DNA from: Coccinella septempunctata
Lineage: Eukaryota > Arthropoda > Insecta > Coleoptera > Coccinellidae
Direction: 5' to 3'
NCBI RefSeq assembly: GCF_907165205.1
Contig: NC_058189.1
Span: 35,118,270-35,182,269, forward strand
Length of the DNA: 64,000 nucleotides
The notes under the pieces were generated by a model. The model saw only the letters and a program-made list of their open reading frames with translations. It was not told where the DNA came from and ran no database searches. The position numbers and the translations under genes were made by a program. Of the stretch, positions 9,694-21,295 are shown piece by piece. Every line of letters begins with the position of its first letter. The first letter of the stretch is position 1.

Positions 9694-11132
9694 TTGAGCA
9701 CAAGATGTTGTGGGATATAGGTCTGGACTTGTTTTGTGAAAACTTGAAAATTTTATTTGATGTCGATAGTCTGTGTCGCATCAGATTTTAGTATTTATCT
9801 ATACGTAATTGTTTATTTATCAGTTATTCATTTTTTTATAGTGCTTTATGATAGGTGTGGACCTTCTAGCCTTACAGACTGCTTTTTTCCTCTTTTCTAA
9901 GCTTGAGTCAGTATTTTGTGATCAACAGTATTTATATTGATGCTAGGATTTTTTTTAGAAACAATTCAATAGCAATATTACTTATGTACGATTGTGAATA
10001 CTTTCTGAAAGTGGAACCATGTCACCATTATTTTTTGAGTTCTTTTAAATACATTTTAAGATATGATACTGCATCATGTTCAACTGTTCAAACCTTACCT
10101 ACTGCTTTTTTTTCCCTCCTTCTTTCTAAGCTTGTGTCAGTTCTGTTAAATGAAAAATATTCAAATCGATTTATGATGTCTTCCAAGAAAAATTCAAAAA
10201 TATTATATTACTGATTCATGTTTGTGAATGCATTCTGATAGTGAACCATGTCACTATTATTTTTGTTTAAGATATAAATTTTGTATAAAAAATTAAGTTT
10301 CCATAATAATCTGTTTTGTTAATTGTGTTATGATCATATGTAAATAAAATTATAAAGCACAAGATTGCGGTAATATTTTTTTACCCCCACTGATCGCGAA
10401 TTCCGGAATTCCATCAAAAGTATAAGTATACCACACAAATTCCAGCAACAAGAATATAAGTTTTGAATGGGAGAATTGTATGAATAAGATATTCTTATTC
10501 TAGTTCCATGTGGATACATATTCATGGGGACATAACTTTTCTGCAAAAATTCTTCAGACAGTGCTGAGAAAAATGTGATATACAAGAATCTTCTATTCAT
10601 CAGAATAACTTTGGTTCAGGATAATATGTAATTTACTAATCAATAGTAAAGAAAATATCTATTGAATTTGTATTCCCCTGTTTGAAACTTTCTCTCTATA
10701 TGGTGCATGAAGTACGTAACTTTTCCAATGAAAAAACATACTGCCCTGTTGGCATACGAATTTATTGCATAATAACAAAGAAAATGTATCAGATTTTATA
10801 TCATTGTGAATGTATGTGGAAATCAAATTTATTTACAAGCTCCAAATTTTGAACCTATAATAGGTATACTTTTATAGATTATATTTCTGTATACCCACGA
10901 TTTCTCATATGATTCAATTAATCCATATAGAACAGCGTGTGATATCGGTATAAAATATTGATTTCAAATCCTTCAACAACAGAAGCACGACGCCACTGGT
11001 GCCCGTTTGATTTACGCGGTGGAAGTCTCTGCATTGTTGCCAGGGCGATATCAAGTGGTTTAGCTGTCCTTGTTCCACTCATGGGAAATAGTTCTACATG
11101 TTGGCTTCAACTATACTTGAATTTATGAATGA
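9694..11132 (+). other. 3' noncoding region of P element 1
   Basis: The first 650 bp are probably 3' UTR, ending at AATAAA (10343-10348). Within it, two diverged copies of a segment of about 200 bp follow each other: one from about 9871, the other from about 10088. Both contain CTTTCTAAGCTTG-like and GTGAACCATGTCAC-like stretches. The remaining 780 bp to the terminal repeat are AT-rich with no supported gene. The sequence at 11032-11052 resembles 6171-6191 (GTTGCCA, then GCGATATC). Confidence 0.55.
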
Positions 11133-11163
11133 CATGCTGCGTCTCCTCTTTCTTTTGTCTAAG
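11133..11163 (-). repeat. Right 31-bp terminal inverted repeat of P element 1
   Basis: Exact reverse complement of 5421-5451, followed at once by the second GACAAGGC (11164-11171). Confidence 0.95.
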
Positions 11164-11411
11164 GACAAGGCCAAAAGTTGTTCGAGTAGTGGGGATAACT
11201 ACGACAAGCTCCCGACAGCGATTCGGTATATAAACCATCGCAGCTTAAGTGTTGCTCAGTGCTTGGGATTGCAGCAGCGCAAACGCTCTACTATTGACCA
11301 CTTTGATGCTATTCTAGAACAATTGAGTTGGTCGATCGTCTAGTTTGTGTGCTCTCTCCTCGTGTACATTGGATATTTCTAGCGACTCAATCAAAACGCT
11401 TCGTTTTCAAT

Positions 11412-11657
11412 ATGGCGTCGAAATCTGAAAACTACTCGTACGAAATGTTCGAAGATGGAAATATTATAACCGAGAGGACTTTCCATCTCATTTCATCTAG
11501 TAAGCCTTCGGATCGATGCATTATGATATCACGAGTTGAAAACGCTGGTAGAAGAAGAGTTGAGTTAGGTAGAAATATTTATGAACCAAGAATTAATCCT
11601 CAAGATCTCGAAGTTCTGCTCTCTGAGCCATTTTGCTCGATACAGGTACAATATTGA
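11412..11657 (+). CDS. Array small protein, unit 5 (81 aa); possible first exon of a spliced gene
   Basis: Open, and the most divergent intact copy: K22R, R31K, R32P, G41R, T62N, E79V. TATA box at 11227, 64 bp after the P element. Near its end it reads ACAG|GTACAA where nearly all other units have ACAAGAACAA, giving a plausible splice donor (GT at 11646) in phase 0. Joined to the acceptor before 11954, then the donor at 12112 and the acceptor before 12396, the frame stays open to the TAG at 12490-12492, for a predicted 162-residue protein. The splicing is inferred from signals and phase only. Confidence 0.5.
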   Translation: MASKSENYSYEMFEDGNIITERTFHLISSSKPSDRCIMISRVENAGRRRVELGRNIYEPRINPQDLEVLLSEPFCSIQVQY

Positions 11658-12714
11658 GGAGGGGAATTTCATCACGGACATATCATTTAGTTGACTAGAT
11701 GATCAAAAAATTGGACGAGGATGAATCAGCATCACTCATTTATTCAATAAAAATTCAAGTATAATAACCACAATTTACATAGATTTTTGTTTCCTTTTCA
11801 CTCCAAAGTGAAGTGATATTCGATTATTTGCAATTTCGAGTATATAAGAATATATACTTTGACATCAAATGTCAGAATTATTCGAATTTTCGAGACCACT
11901 GCTATTCTCCAGGTTTGTCCTCTCTTCAAAACATAGTTGTTTTGACTTTTCAGGAATCGAGATCAGAGTGTCTCTTTTCTATGAATTGCATATGGTATAA
12001 GAGTGAAATCCATGAATTAATTACACATAACCCATTGCAGAGGAATCGTTTCATTATATTCAGTTCTGATTCCACCCTTAGCATATCGCTGCTTGATAGT
12101 CTGAAAGTATGGTAAGATTTTCAACATGAAATCAGTCCCTTCCTATGAAACTGAGCTGTCGCTTTTTTACAATGAGACACTTGCATGTAATTTCACTGAA
12201 TCTTATCAAATGAACGATATATAGTCCTTATTCAATATATGCCGAAATTTTGGAATCATCCTATTCATCTTAGGCCCAATTTTGATTTTGGAATAATAAA
12301 AACAGCATAGAAAAAATGAAAATAACTCGTTGATGAGGAACTACATAATGGAGAAAAATAAAGAATACTAGTATCATTGTTTTCATCTTCTCAAGTGGCG
12401 ATAATAATAGAATAAAAATTCTATCTCAGACTGCACCGACTAATTATGAACTGCGGTGGACTCTTAGACAAGGCCAAAAGTTGTTCGAGTAGTGGGGATA
12501 ACTACGACAAGCTCCCGACAGCGATTCGGTATATAAACCATCGCAGCTTAAGTGTTGCTCAGTGCTTGGGATTGCAGCAGCGCAAACGCTCTACTATTGA
12601 CCACTTTGATGCTATTCTAGAACAATTGAGTTTGTCGATCGTCCAGTTTGTGTGCTCTCTCCTCGTGTACATTGGATATTTCTAGCGACTCAATCAAAAC
12701 GCTTCGTTTTCAAT

Positions 12715-12949
12715 ATGGCGTCGAAATCTGAAAACTACTCGTACGAAATGTTCGAAGATAACCGAGAAGACTTTCCATCTCATTTCATCTAGTAGGCGTT
12801 CGGATCGATGCATTATGATATCAGGAGTTGAAAACGCTGGTAGAAGAAGAGTTGAGTTAGGTAGAAATATTTATGAACCAAGAATTACTCCTCAAGATCT
12901 CGAAGTTCTGCTCTCTGAGCCATTTTGCTCGATACAAGAACAATATTGA
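12715..12949 (+). pseudogene. Array small protein, unit 6, frameshifted
   Basis: Eleven bases (GGAAATATTAT in other units) are missing after codon 15, which shifts the frame. The promoter is intact (TATA box at 12530). The exon-like block downstream also has a 9-bp tandem addition near its end. Both changes recur in unit 13, its partner in the 15-kb duplication. Confidence 0.85.
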
Positions 12950-14003
12950 GGAGGGGAATTTCATCACGGACATATCATTTAGTTGACTAGATGATCAAAA
13001 AATTGGACGAGGATGAATAACCGTCACTCATTTATTCAATAAAAATTCAAGTATAATAACCACAATTTGCATAGATTTTTGTTTCCTTTTCACTCCAAAG
13101 TGAAGTGATATTCGATTATTTGCAATTTCGAGTATATAAGAATATATACTTTGACATCAAATGTCAGAAATATTCGAATTTTCGAGACGACTGCTATTCT
13201 CCAGGTTTGTCTTCTCTTCAAAACATAGTTGTTTTGACTTTTCAGGAATCAAGATCAGAGTGTCTCTTTTCTATGAATTGCATATGGTATAAGAGTGAAA
13301 TCGATGAATTAATTACACATAACTCATTGCAAAGGAATTGTTTCATTAGATTCAGTTCTGATTCCACCCTTAGCATATCGCTGCTTCGGCTGCTTGATAG
13401 TCTGAAAGTATGGTAAGATTTTCAACATGAAATCAGTCCCTTCCTATGAAACTGAGCTGTCGCTTTTTTACAATGAGACACTTGCATGTAATTTCACTGA
13501 ATCTTATCAAATGAACGATATATAGTCCTTCTTATTCAATATATGCCGAAATTTTGGAATCATCCTATTCATCCTAGGCCCAATTTTGATTTTGGAATAA
13601 TGAAAACAGCATAGAAAAAATGAAAATATCTCTTTGATGAGGAACTACATAATGTAGAAAAATAAAGAATACTAGTATCATTGTTTTCATCTTCTCAAGT
13701 GGCGATAATAATAGAATAAAAATTCTATCTCAGACTGCACCGACTAATTATGAACTGCGGTGGACTCTTAGACAAGACCAAAAGTTGTTCGAGTAGTGGA
13801 GATAACTACGACAAGCTCCCGACAGCGATTCGGTATATAAACCATCGCAGCTTAAGTGTTGCTCAGTGCTTGGGATTGCAGCAGCGCAAACGCTCTACTA
13901 TTGACCACTTTGATGCTATTCTTGAACAATTGAGTTGGTCGATCGTCCAGTTTGTGTACATTGGATATTTCTAGCGACTCAATCAAAACGCTTCGTTTTC
14001 AAT

Positions 14004-14249
14004 ATGGCGTCGAAATCTGAAAACTACTCGTACGTAATGTTCGAAGATGGAAATATTATAACCGAGAAGACTTTCCATCTCATTTCATCTAGTAGGCGTT
14101 CGGATCGATGCATTATGATATCAGGAGTTGAAAACGCTGGTAGAAGAAGAGTTGAGTTAGGTAGAAATATTTATGAACCAAGAATTACTCCTCAAGATCT
14201 CGAAGTTCTGCTCTCTGAGCCATTTTGCTCGATACAAGAACAATATTGA
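14004..14249 (+). CDS. Array small protein, unit 7 (81 aa)
   Basis: Open; E11V. It has the 15-bp leader deletion, with the TATA box at 13834 (170 bp before the ATG), as in units 1 and 14. Confidence 0.55.
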   Translation: MASKSENYSYVMFEDGNIITEKTFHLISSSRRSDRCIMISGVENAGRRRVELGRNIYEPRITPQDLEVLLSEPFCSIQEQY

Positions 14250-15309
14250 GGGGGGAAATTTCATCACGGACATATCATTTAGTTGAATAGATGATCAAAA
14301 AATAGGACGAGGATGAATCAGCATCACTCATTTATTCAATAAAAATTCAAGTATAATAACCACAATTTGCATAGATTTTTGTTTCCTTTTCACTCCAAAG
14401 TGAAGTGATATTCGATTATTTGCAATTTCGAGTATATAAGAATATATACTTTGACATCAAATGTCAGAAATATTCGAATTTTCGAGACCACTGCTATTCT
14501 CCAGGTTTGTCCTCTCTTCAAAACATAGTTGTTTTGACTTTTCAGGGATCAAGATCAGAGTGTCTCTTTTCTATGAATTGCATATGGTATAAGAGTGAAA
14601 TCGATGAATTAATTACACATAACTCATTGCAGAGGAATTGTTTCATTATATTCAGTTCTGATTCCACCCTTAGCATATCGCTGCTTGATAGTCTGAAAGT
14701 ATGGTAAGATTTTCAACATGAAATCAGTCCCTTCCTATGAAACTGAGCTGTCGCTTTTTTACAATGAGACACTGGCATGTAATTTCACTGAATCTTATCA
14801 AATGAACGATATATAGTCCTTCTTATTCAATATATGCCGAAATTTTGGAATCATCCTATTCATCCTAGGCCCAATTTTGATTTTGGAATAATGAAAACAG
14901 CATAGAAAAAATGAAAATAACTCGTTGATGAGGGAATACATAATGGAGAAAAATAAAGAATACTAGTATCATTGTTTTCATCTTCTCAAGTGGCGATAAT
15001 AATAGAATAAAAATTCTATCTCAGACTGCACCGACTAATTATGAACTGCGGGGGACTCTTAGACAAGGCCAAAAGTTGTTCGAGTAGTGGGGATAACTAC
15101 GACAAGCTCCCGACAGCGATTCGGTATATAAACCATCGCAGCTTAAGTGTTGCTCAGTGCTTGGGATTGCAGCAGCGCAAACGCTCTACTATTGACCACT
15201 TTGATGCTATTCTAGAACAATTGAGTTGGTCGATCGTCCAGTTTGTGTGCTCTCTCCTCGTGTACATTGGATATTTCTAGCGACTCAATCAAAACGCTTC
15301 GTTTTCAAT

Positions 15310-15555
15310 ATGGCGTCGAAATCTGAAAACTACTCGTACGAAATGTTCGAAGATGGAAATATTATAACCGAGAAGACTTTCCATCTCATTTCATCTAGTA
15401 GGCGTTCGGATCGATGCATTATGATATCAGGAGTTGAAAACGCTGGTAGAAGAAGAGTTGAGTTAGGTAGAAATATTTATGAACCAAGAATTACTCCTCA
15501 AGATCTCGAAGTTCTGCTCTCTGAGCCATTTTGCTCGATACAAGAACAATATTGA
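15310..15555 (+). CDS. Array small protein, unit 8 (81 aa, consensus)
   Basis: Open and identical to the consensus protein. TATA box at 15125. Confidence 0.55.
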   Translation: MASKSENYSYEMFEDGNIITEKTFHLISSSRRSDRCIMISGVENAGRRRVELGRNIYEPRITPQDLEVLLSEPFCSIQEQY

Positions 15556-16612
15556 GGAGGGGAATTTCATCACAGACATATCATTTAGTTGACTAGATGA
15601 TCAAAAAATAGGACGAGGATGAATCAGCATCACTCATTCATTCAATAAAAATTCGAGTATAATAACCACAATTTGCATAGATTCTTGTTTCCTTTTCACT
15701 CCAAAGTGAAGTGAAATTCGATTATTTGCAATTTCGAGTATATAAGAATATATACTTTGACATCAAATGTCAGAAATATTCGAATTTTCGAGACCACTGC
15801 TATTCTCCAGGTTTGTCCTCTCTTCAAAACATAGTTGTTTTGACTTTTCAGGAATCAAGATCAGAGTGTCTCTTTTCTATGAATTGCATATGGTATAAGA
15901 GTGAAATCGATGAATTAATTACACATAACTCATTGCAGAGGAATTGTTTCATTATATTCAGTTCTGATTCCACCCTTCGCATATCGCTGCTTGATAGTAT
16001 GAAAGTATGGTAAGATTTTCAACATGAAATCAGTCCCTTCCTATGAAACTGAGCTGTCGCTTTTTTACAATGAGACACTTGCATGTAATTTCACTGAATC
16101 TTATCAAATGAACGATATATAGTCCTTATTCAATATATGCCGAAATTTTGGAATCATCCTATTCATCCTAGGCCCAATTTTGATTTTGGAATAATGAAAA
16201 CAGCATAGAAAAAATGAAAATAACTCGCTGATGAGGAACTACATAATGAAGAAAAATAAAGAATACTAGTATCATTGTTTTCATCTTCTCAAGTGGCGAT
16301 AATAATAGACTAAAAATTCTATCTCAGAGTGCACCGACTAATTATGAACTGCGGTGGACTCTTAGACAAGACCAAAAGTTGTTCGAGTAGTGGGGATAAC
16401 TACGACAAGCCCCCGGCAGCGATTCGGTATATAAACCATAGCAGCTTAAGTGTTGCTCAGTGCTTGGGATTGCAGCAGCGCAAACGCTCTACTATTGACC
16501 ACTTTGATGCTATTCTAGAACAATTGAGTTGGTCGATCGTCCAGTTTGTGTGCTCTCTCCTCGTGTACATTGGATATTTCTAGCGACTCAATCAAAACGC
16601 TTCGTTTTCAAT

Positions 16613-16858
16613 ATGGCGTCGAAATCTGAAAACTACTCGTACGAAATGTTCGAAGATGGAAATATTATAACCGAGAAGACTTTCCATCTCATTTCATCTA
16701 GTAGGCGTTCGGATCGATGCATTATGATATCAGGAGTTGAAAACGCTGGTAGAAGAAGAGTTGAGTTAGGTAGAAATATTTATGAACCAAGATTTACTCC
16801 TCAAGATCTCGAAGTTCTGCTCTCTGAGCCATTTTGCTCGATACAAGAACAATATTGA
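16613..16858 (+). CDS. Array small protein, unit 9 (81 aa)
   Basis: Open; I61F, shared with unit 16. TATA box at 16428. Confidence 0.55.
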   Translation: MASKSENYSYEMFEDGNIITEKTFHLISSSRRSDRCIMISGVENAGRRRVELGRNIYEPRFTPQDLEVLLSEPFCSIQEQY

Positions 16859-17918
16859 GGAGGGGAATTTCATCACGGACAAATCATTTAGTTGACTAGA
16901 TGATCAAAAAATAGGACGAGGATGAATCAGCATCACTCATTCATTCAATAAAAATTCGAGTATAATAACCACAATTTGCATAGATTCTTGTTTCCTTTTC
17001 ACTCCAAAGTGAAGTGATATTCGATTATTTGCAATTTCGAGTATATAAGAATATATACTTTGACATCAAATGTCAGAAATATTCGAATTTTCGAGACCAC
17101 TGCTATTCTCCAGGTTTGTCCTCTCTTCAAAACATAGTTGTTTTGACTTTTCAGGAATCAAGATCAGAGTGTCTCTTTTCTATGAATTGCATATGGTATA
17201 AGAGTGAAATCGATGAATTAATTACACATAACTCATTGCAGAGGAATTGTTTCATTATATTCAGTTCTGATTCCACCCTTAGCATATCGCTGCTTGATAG
17301 TCTGAAAGTATGGTAAGATTTTCAACATGAAATCAGTCCCTTCCTATGAAACTGAGCTGTCGCTTTTTTACAATGAGACACTTGCATGTAATTTCACTGA
17401 ATCTTATCAAATGAACGATATATAGTCCTTTTTATTCAAAATATGCCGAAATTTTGGAATCATCCTATTCATCCTAGGCCCAATTTTGATTTTGGAATAA
17501 TGAAAACAGCATAGAAAAAATGAAAATAACTCGTTGATGAGGAACTACATAATGGAGAAAAATAAAGAATACTAGTATCATTGTTTTCATCTTCTCAAGT
17601 GGCGATAATAATAGAATAAAAATTCTATCTCAGACTGCACCGACTAATTATGAACTGCGGTGGACTCTTAGATAAGACCAAAAGTTTTTCGAGTAGTGGG
17701 GATAACTACGACAAGCTCCCGACAGCGATTCGGTATATAAACCATCGCAGCTTAAGTGTTGCTCAGTGCTTGGGATTGCAGGAGCGCAAACGCTCTACTA
17801 TTGACCACTTTGATGCTATTCTAGAACAATTGAGTTGGTCGATCGTCCAGTTTGTGTGCTCTCTCCTCGTGTACATTGGATATTTCTAGCGACTCAATCA
17901 AAACGCTTCGTTTTCAAT

Positions 17919-18164
17919 ATGGTGTCGAAATCTGAAAAATACTCGTACGAAATGTTCGAAGATGGAAATATTATAACCGAGAAGACTTTCCATCTCATTT
18001 CATCTAGTAGGCGTTCGGATCGATGCATTATGATATCAGGAGTTGAAAACGCTGGTAGAAGAAGAGTTGAGTTAGGTAGAAATATATATGAACCAAGAAT
18101 TACTCCTCAAGATCTCGAAGTTCTGCTCTCTGAGCCATTTTGCTCGATACAAGAACAATATTGA
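17919..18164 (+). CDS. Array small protein, unit 10 (81 aa)
   Basis: Open; A2V with N7K, a linked pair also found in units 17, 19, 20, 28 and 31. One silent change at Ile56 (ATA). TATA box at 17734. The block between units 1 and 4 has no counterpart of this unit. Confidence 0.55.
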   Translation: MVSKSEKYSYEMFEDGNIITEKTFHLISSSRRSDRCIMISGVENAGRRRVELGRNIYEPRITPQDLEVLLSEPFCSIQEQY

Positions 18165-19217
18165 GAAGGGGAATTTCATCACGGACATATCATTTAGTTG
18201 ACTAGATGATCAAAAAATTGGACGAGGATCACCATCACTCATTTATTCAATAAAAATTCAAGTATAATAACCACAATTTGCATAGATTTTCGTTTCCTTT
18301 TCACTCCAAAGTGAAGTGATATTCGATTATTTGCAATTTCGAGTATATAAGAATATATACTTTGACATCAAATGTCAGAATTATTCGAATTTTCGAGACC
18401 ACTGCTATTCTCCAGGTTTGTCCTCTCTTCAAAACATTGTTGTTTTGACTTTTCAGGAATCAAGTTCACAGTGTCTCTTTTCTATGAATTGCATATGGTA
18501 TAAGAGTGAAATCGATAAATTAATTACACATAACTCATTGCAGAGGAATTGTTTCATTAGATTCAGTTCTGATTCCACCCTTAGCATATCGCTGCTTCAT
18601 AGTCTGAAAGTATGGTAAGATTTTCAACATGAAATCAGTCCCTTCCTATGAAACTGAGCTGTCGCTTTTTTACAATGAGACACTTGCATGTAATTTCATT
18701 GAATCTTATCAAATGAACGATATATAGTCCTTATTCAATATATGCCGAAATTTTGGAATCATCCTATTCATCTTAGGCCCAATTTTGATTTTGGAATAAT
18801 GAAAACAGCATAGAAAAAATGAAAATAACTCGTTGATGAGGAACTACATAATGGAGAAAAATAAAGAATACTAGTATCATTGTTTTCATCTTCTCAAGTG
18901 GCGATAATAATAGAATAAAAATTCTATCTCAGAGTGCACCGACTAATTATGAACTGCGGTGGACTCTTAGACAAGGCCAAAAGTTGTTCGAGTAGTGGGG
19001 ATAACTACGACAAGCCCCCGACAGCGATTCGGTATATGAACCATCGCAGCTTAAGTGTTGCTCAGTGCTTGGGATTGCAGCAGCGCAAACGCTCTACTAT
19101 TGACCACTTTGATGCTATTCTAGAACAATTGAGTTGGTCGATCGTCCAGTTTGTGTGCTCTCTCCTCGTGTACATTGGATATTTCTAGCGACTCAATCAA
19201 AACGCTTCGTTTTCAAT

Positions 19218-19463
19218 ATGGCGTCGAAATCTGAAAACTACTCGTACGAAATGTTCGAAGATGGAAATATTATAACCGAGAAGACTTTCCATCTCATTTC
19301 ATCTAGTAGGCGTTCGGATCGATGCATTATGATATCAGGAGTTGAAAACGCTGGTAGAAGAAGAGTTGAGTTAGGTAGAAATATTTATGAACCAAGAATT
19401 ACTCCTCAAGATCTCGAAGTTCTGCTCTCTGAGCCATTTTGCTCGATACAAGAACAATATTGA
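19218..19463 (+). CDS. Array small protein, unit 11 (81 aa, consensus)
   Basis: Open; consensus protein. TATA box degraded to TATATGAA at 19033-19040, as in unit 4. Confidence 0.52.
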   Translation: MASKSENYSYEMFEDGNIITEKTFHLISSSRRSDRCIMISGVENAGRRRVELGRNIYEPRITPQDLEVLLSEPFCSIQEQY

Positions 19464-20167
19464 GGAGGGGAATTTCATCACGGACATATCATTTAGTTGA
19501 CTAGATGATCAAAAAATTGGACGAGGATGAATCACCATCACTCATTTATTCAATAAAAATTCAAGTATAATAACCACAATTTGCATAGATTTTTGTTTCC
19601 TTTTCACTCCAAAGTGAAGTGATATTTGCAATTTCGAGTATATAAGAATATATACTTTGACATCAAATGTCAGAAATATTCGAATTTTCTAGACGACTGC
19701 TATTCTCCAGGTTTGTCCTCTCTTCAAAACATAGTTGTTTTGACTTTTCAGGAATCAAGATCAGAGTGTCTCTTTTCTATGAATTGCATATGGTATAAGA
19801 GTGAAATCGATGAATTAATTACACATAACTCATTGCAGAGGAATTGTTTCATTAGATTCAGTTCTGATTCCACCCTTAGCATATCGCTGCTTGATAGTCT
19901 GAAAGTATGGTAAGATTTTCAACATGAAATCAGTCCCTTCCTAAGAAACTGAGCTGTCGCTTTTTCACAATGAGACACTTGCATGTAATTTCACTGAATC
20001 TTATCAAATGAACGATATATAGTCCTTTTTATTCAATATATGCCGAAATTTTGGAATCATCCTATTCATCTTAGGCCCAATTTTGATTTTGGAATAATGA
20101 AAACAGCATAGAAAAAATGAAAATAACTCGTTGATGAGGGACTACATAATGGAGAAAAATAAAGAAT

Positions 20168-20333
20168 ACTAGTATCATTCTTCATAGTTCATGTCCATGC
20201 TGATTTAATATTAATAAAATTCACAGGGAATTGGACAATAGTTTATTCTCAAAGTACTTATAACGAAACGTCGGCGATGTTATAAGTACTTTGAGAATAA
20301 ACTATTGTCCAATTCCCTGTGAATTTTATTAAT
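20168..20333. repeat. Second copy of the 166-bp hairpin insert
   Basis: Counterpart of the insert at 5147-5312, displaced by 15,021 bp. Hairpin arms 20210-20264 and 20279-20333 around the same 14-nt loop. It was carried by the segmental duplication. Confidence 0.85.
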
Positions 20334-20734
20334 ACTAGTATCATTGTTTTCATCTTCTCAAGTGGCGATAATAATAGAATAAAAATTCTATCTCAGACTG
20401 CACCGACTAATTATGAACTGCGGGGGACTCTTAGACAAGGCCTTAGACAAAAGAAAGAGGAGACGCAGCATGCAATGACAAATACTGAAGCCAACATTCA
20501 AATGTGCAGAACTGAACTGGGCGATTGTATTACTACGGATTGGGAATTACGCCAAAATCTGTACGACGTTGTCACGTTTCCGGAGATTTCAGATTTATTA
20601 GTATCGAATATTTCTAAAGTAGCAGTTAAGAGTACTATTTTTCTCCTACTATTGATTTTGTAAACATACGAATTGAGTATTCATGCAATGAAATGCTACG
20701 AATTTTAAATTTAACAAAAAACTGTATATTATTA

Positions 20735-20869
20735 GGTTTGTTCGTAGAGTGGTTCACAACGGTTGTGAACTATACAGAGCAAGCGCAAATGGATTTTCGC
20801 TACCCTAAAATGGAATTGCGCTTGCTCTGTACAGTTCACAACCGTTGCAAACTACTCTACGAACAAACC
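20735..20869. mobile_element. TA-flanked fold-back MITE inside P element 2
   Basis: Duplicate of the MITE at 5714-5848, again bounded by TA. Confidence 0.72.
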
Positions 20870-21295
20870 TATTCAACCAAAACTGTGTCCACAACATTGC
20901 TTCTTTCGTTAGAATTCATCCCCTCTTAAAATCTATATCCACAGAAAACTTGGGTAAAATCATATAAAAGCAAGTACTTAACCTATTCCCAGTCTTTCCG
21001 TTCTTACTTTCACGGCTGAAACAACAGAATTCCCAGTTACTTCCAAATTCAACGGTTGTTTAACATTCATCTCTGCTCCACGTGACAACATTGGTTTTCC
21101 TAGTTTCATTCATTAATTGTTTCGCGGCCGATCTAGAGATCGCTGGACCAATCAAAGTGATTTGCCCCGATTTGACATTTGATAGTTGATACATCGTTGC
21201 CAACGCGATATCGTCCGATGTCTACGTGAGTTTAGTGTCGAAAAAGTGTTTTTCCTAGTTTTTTCTGAATATTTTGATAAAAAAACATTTATAAA

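Larger units (their letters stand above)
5421..11163 (+). mobile_element. P-superfamily transposon, copy 1 (5743 bp, complete)
   Basis: Bounded by perfect 31-bp terminal inverted repeats (5421-5451 and 11133-11163) starting CTTAGACAAAAGAAAGAGGA, with an 8-bp target duplication. Drosophila P elements also have 31-bp terminal repeats and 8-bp duplications. It carries one THAP/DDE transposase gene on the + strand. It sits 94 bp upstream of the predicted start site of unit 5 and has separated that promoter from its upstream array sequence. Both ends and the gene look whole, so the element could be autonomous. Copy 2 lies 15,021 bp downstream with about seven differences seen by eye. Confidence 0.95.
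11164..20441 (+). repeat. Tandem array block B: rest of unit 5 to start of unit 12
   Basis: The array resumes at the exact base where the first P element broke it and runs through units 6-11 (reference sites 12446, 13750, 15041, 16344, 17650, 18949) until the second P element in unit 12. Unit 7 carries the same 15-bp leader deletion as unit 1, and unit 11 matches unit 4, so the order of unit types repeats with the large duplication. Confidence 0.97.
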
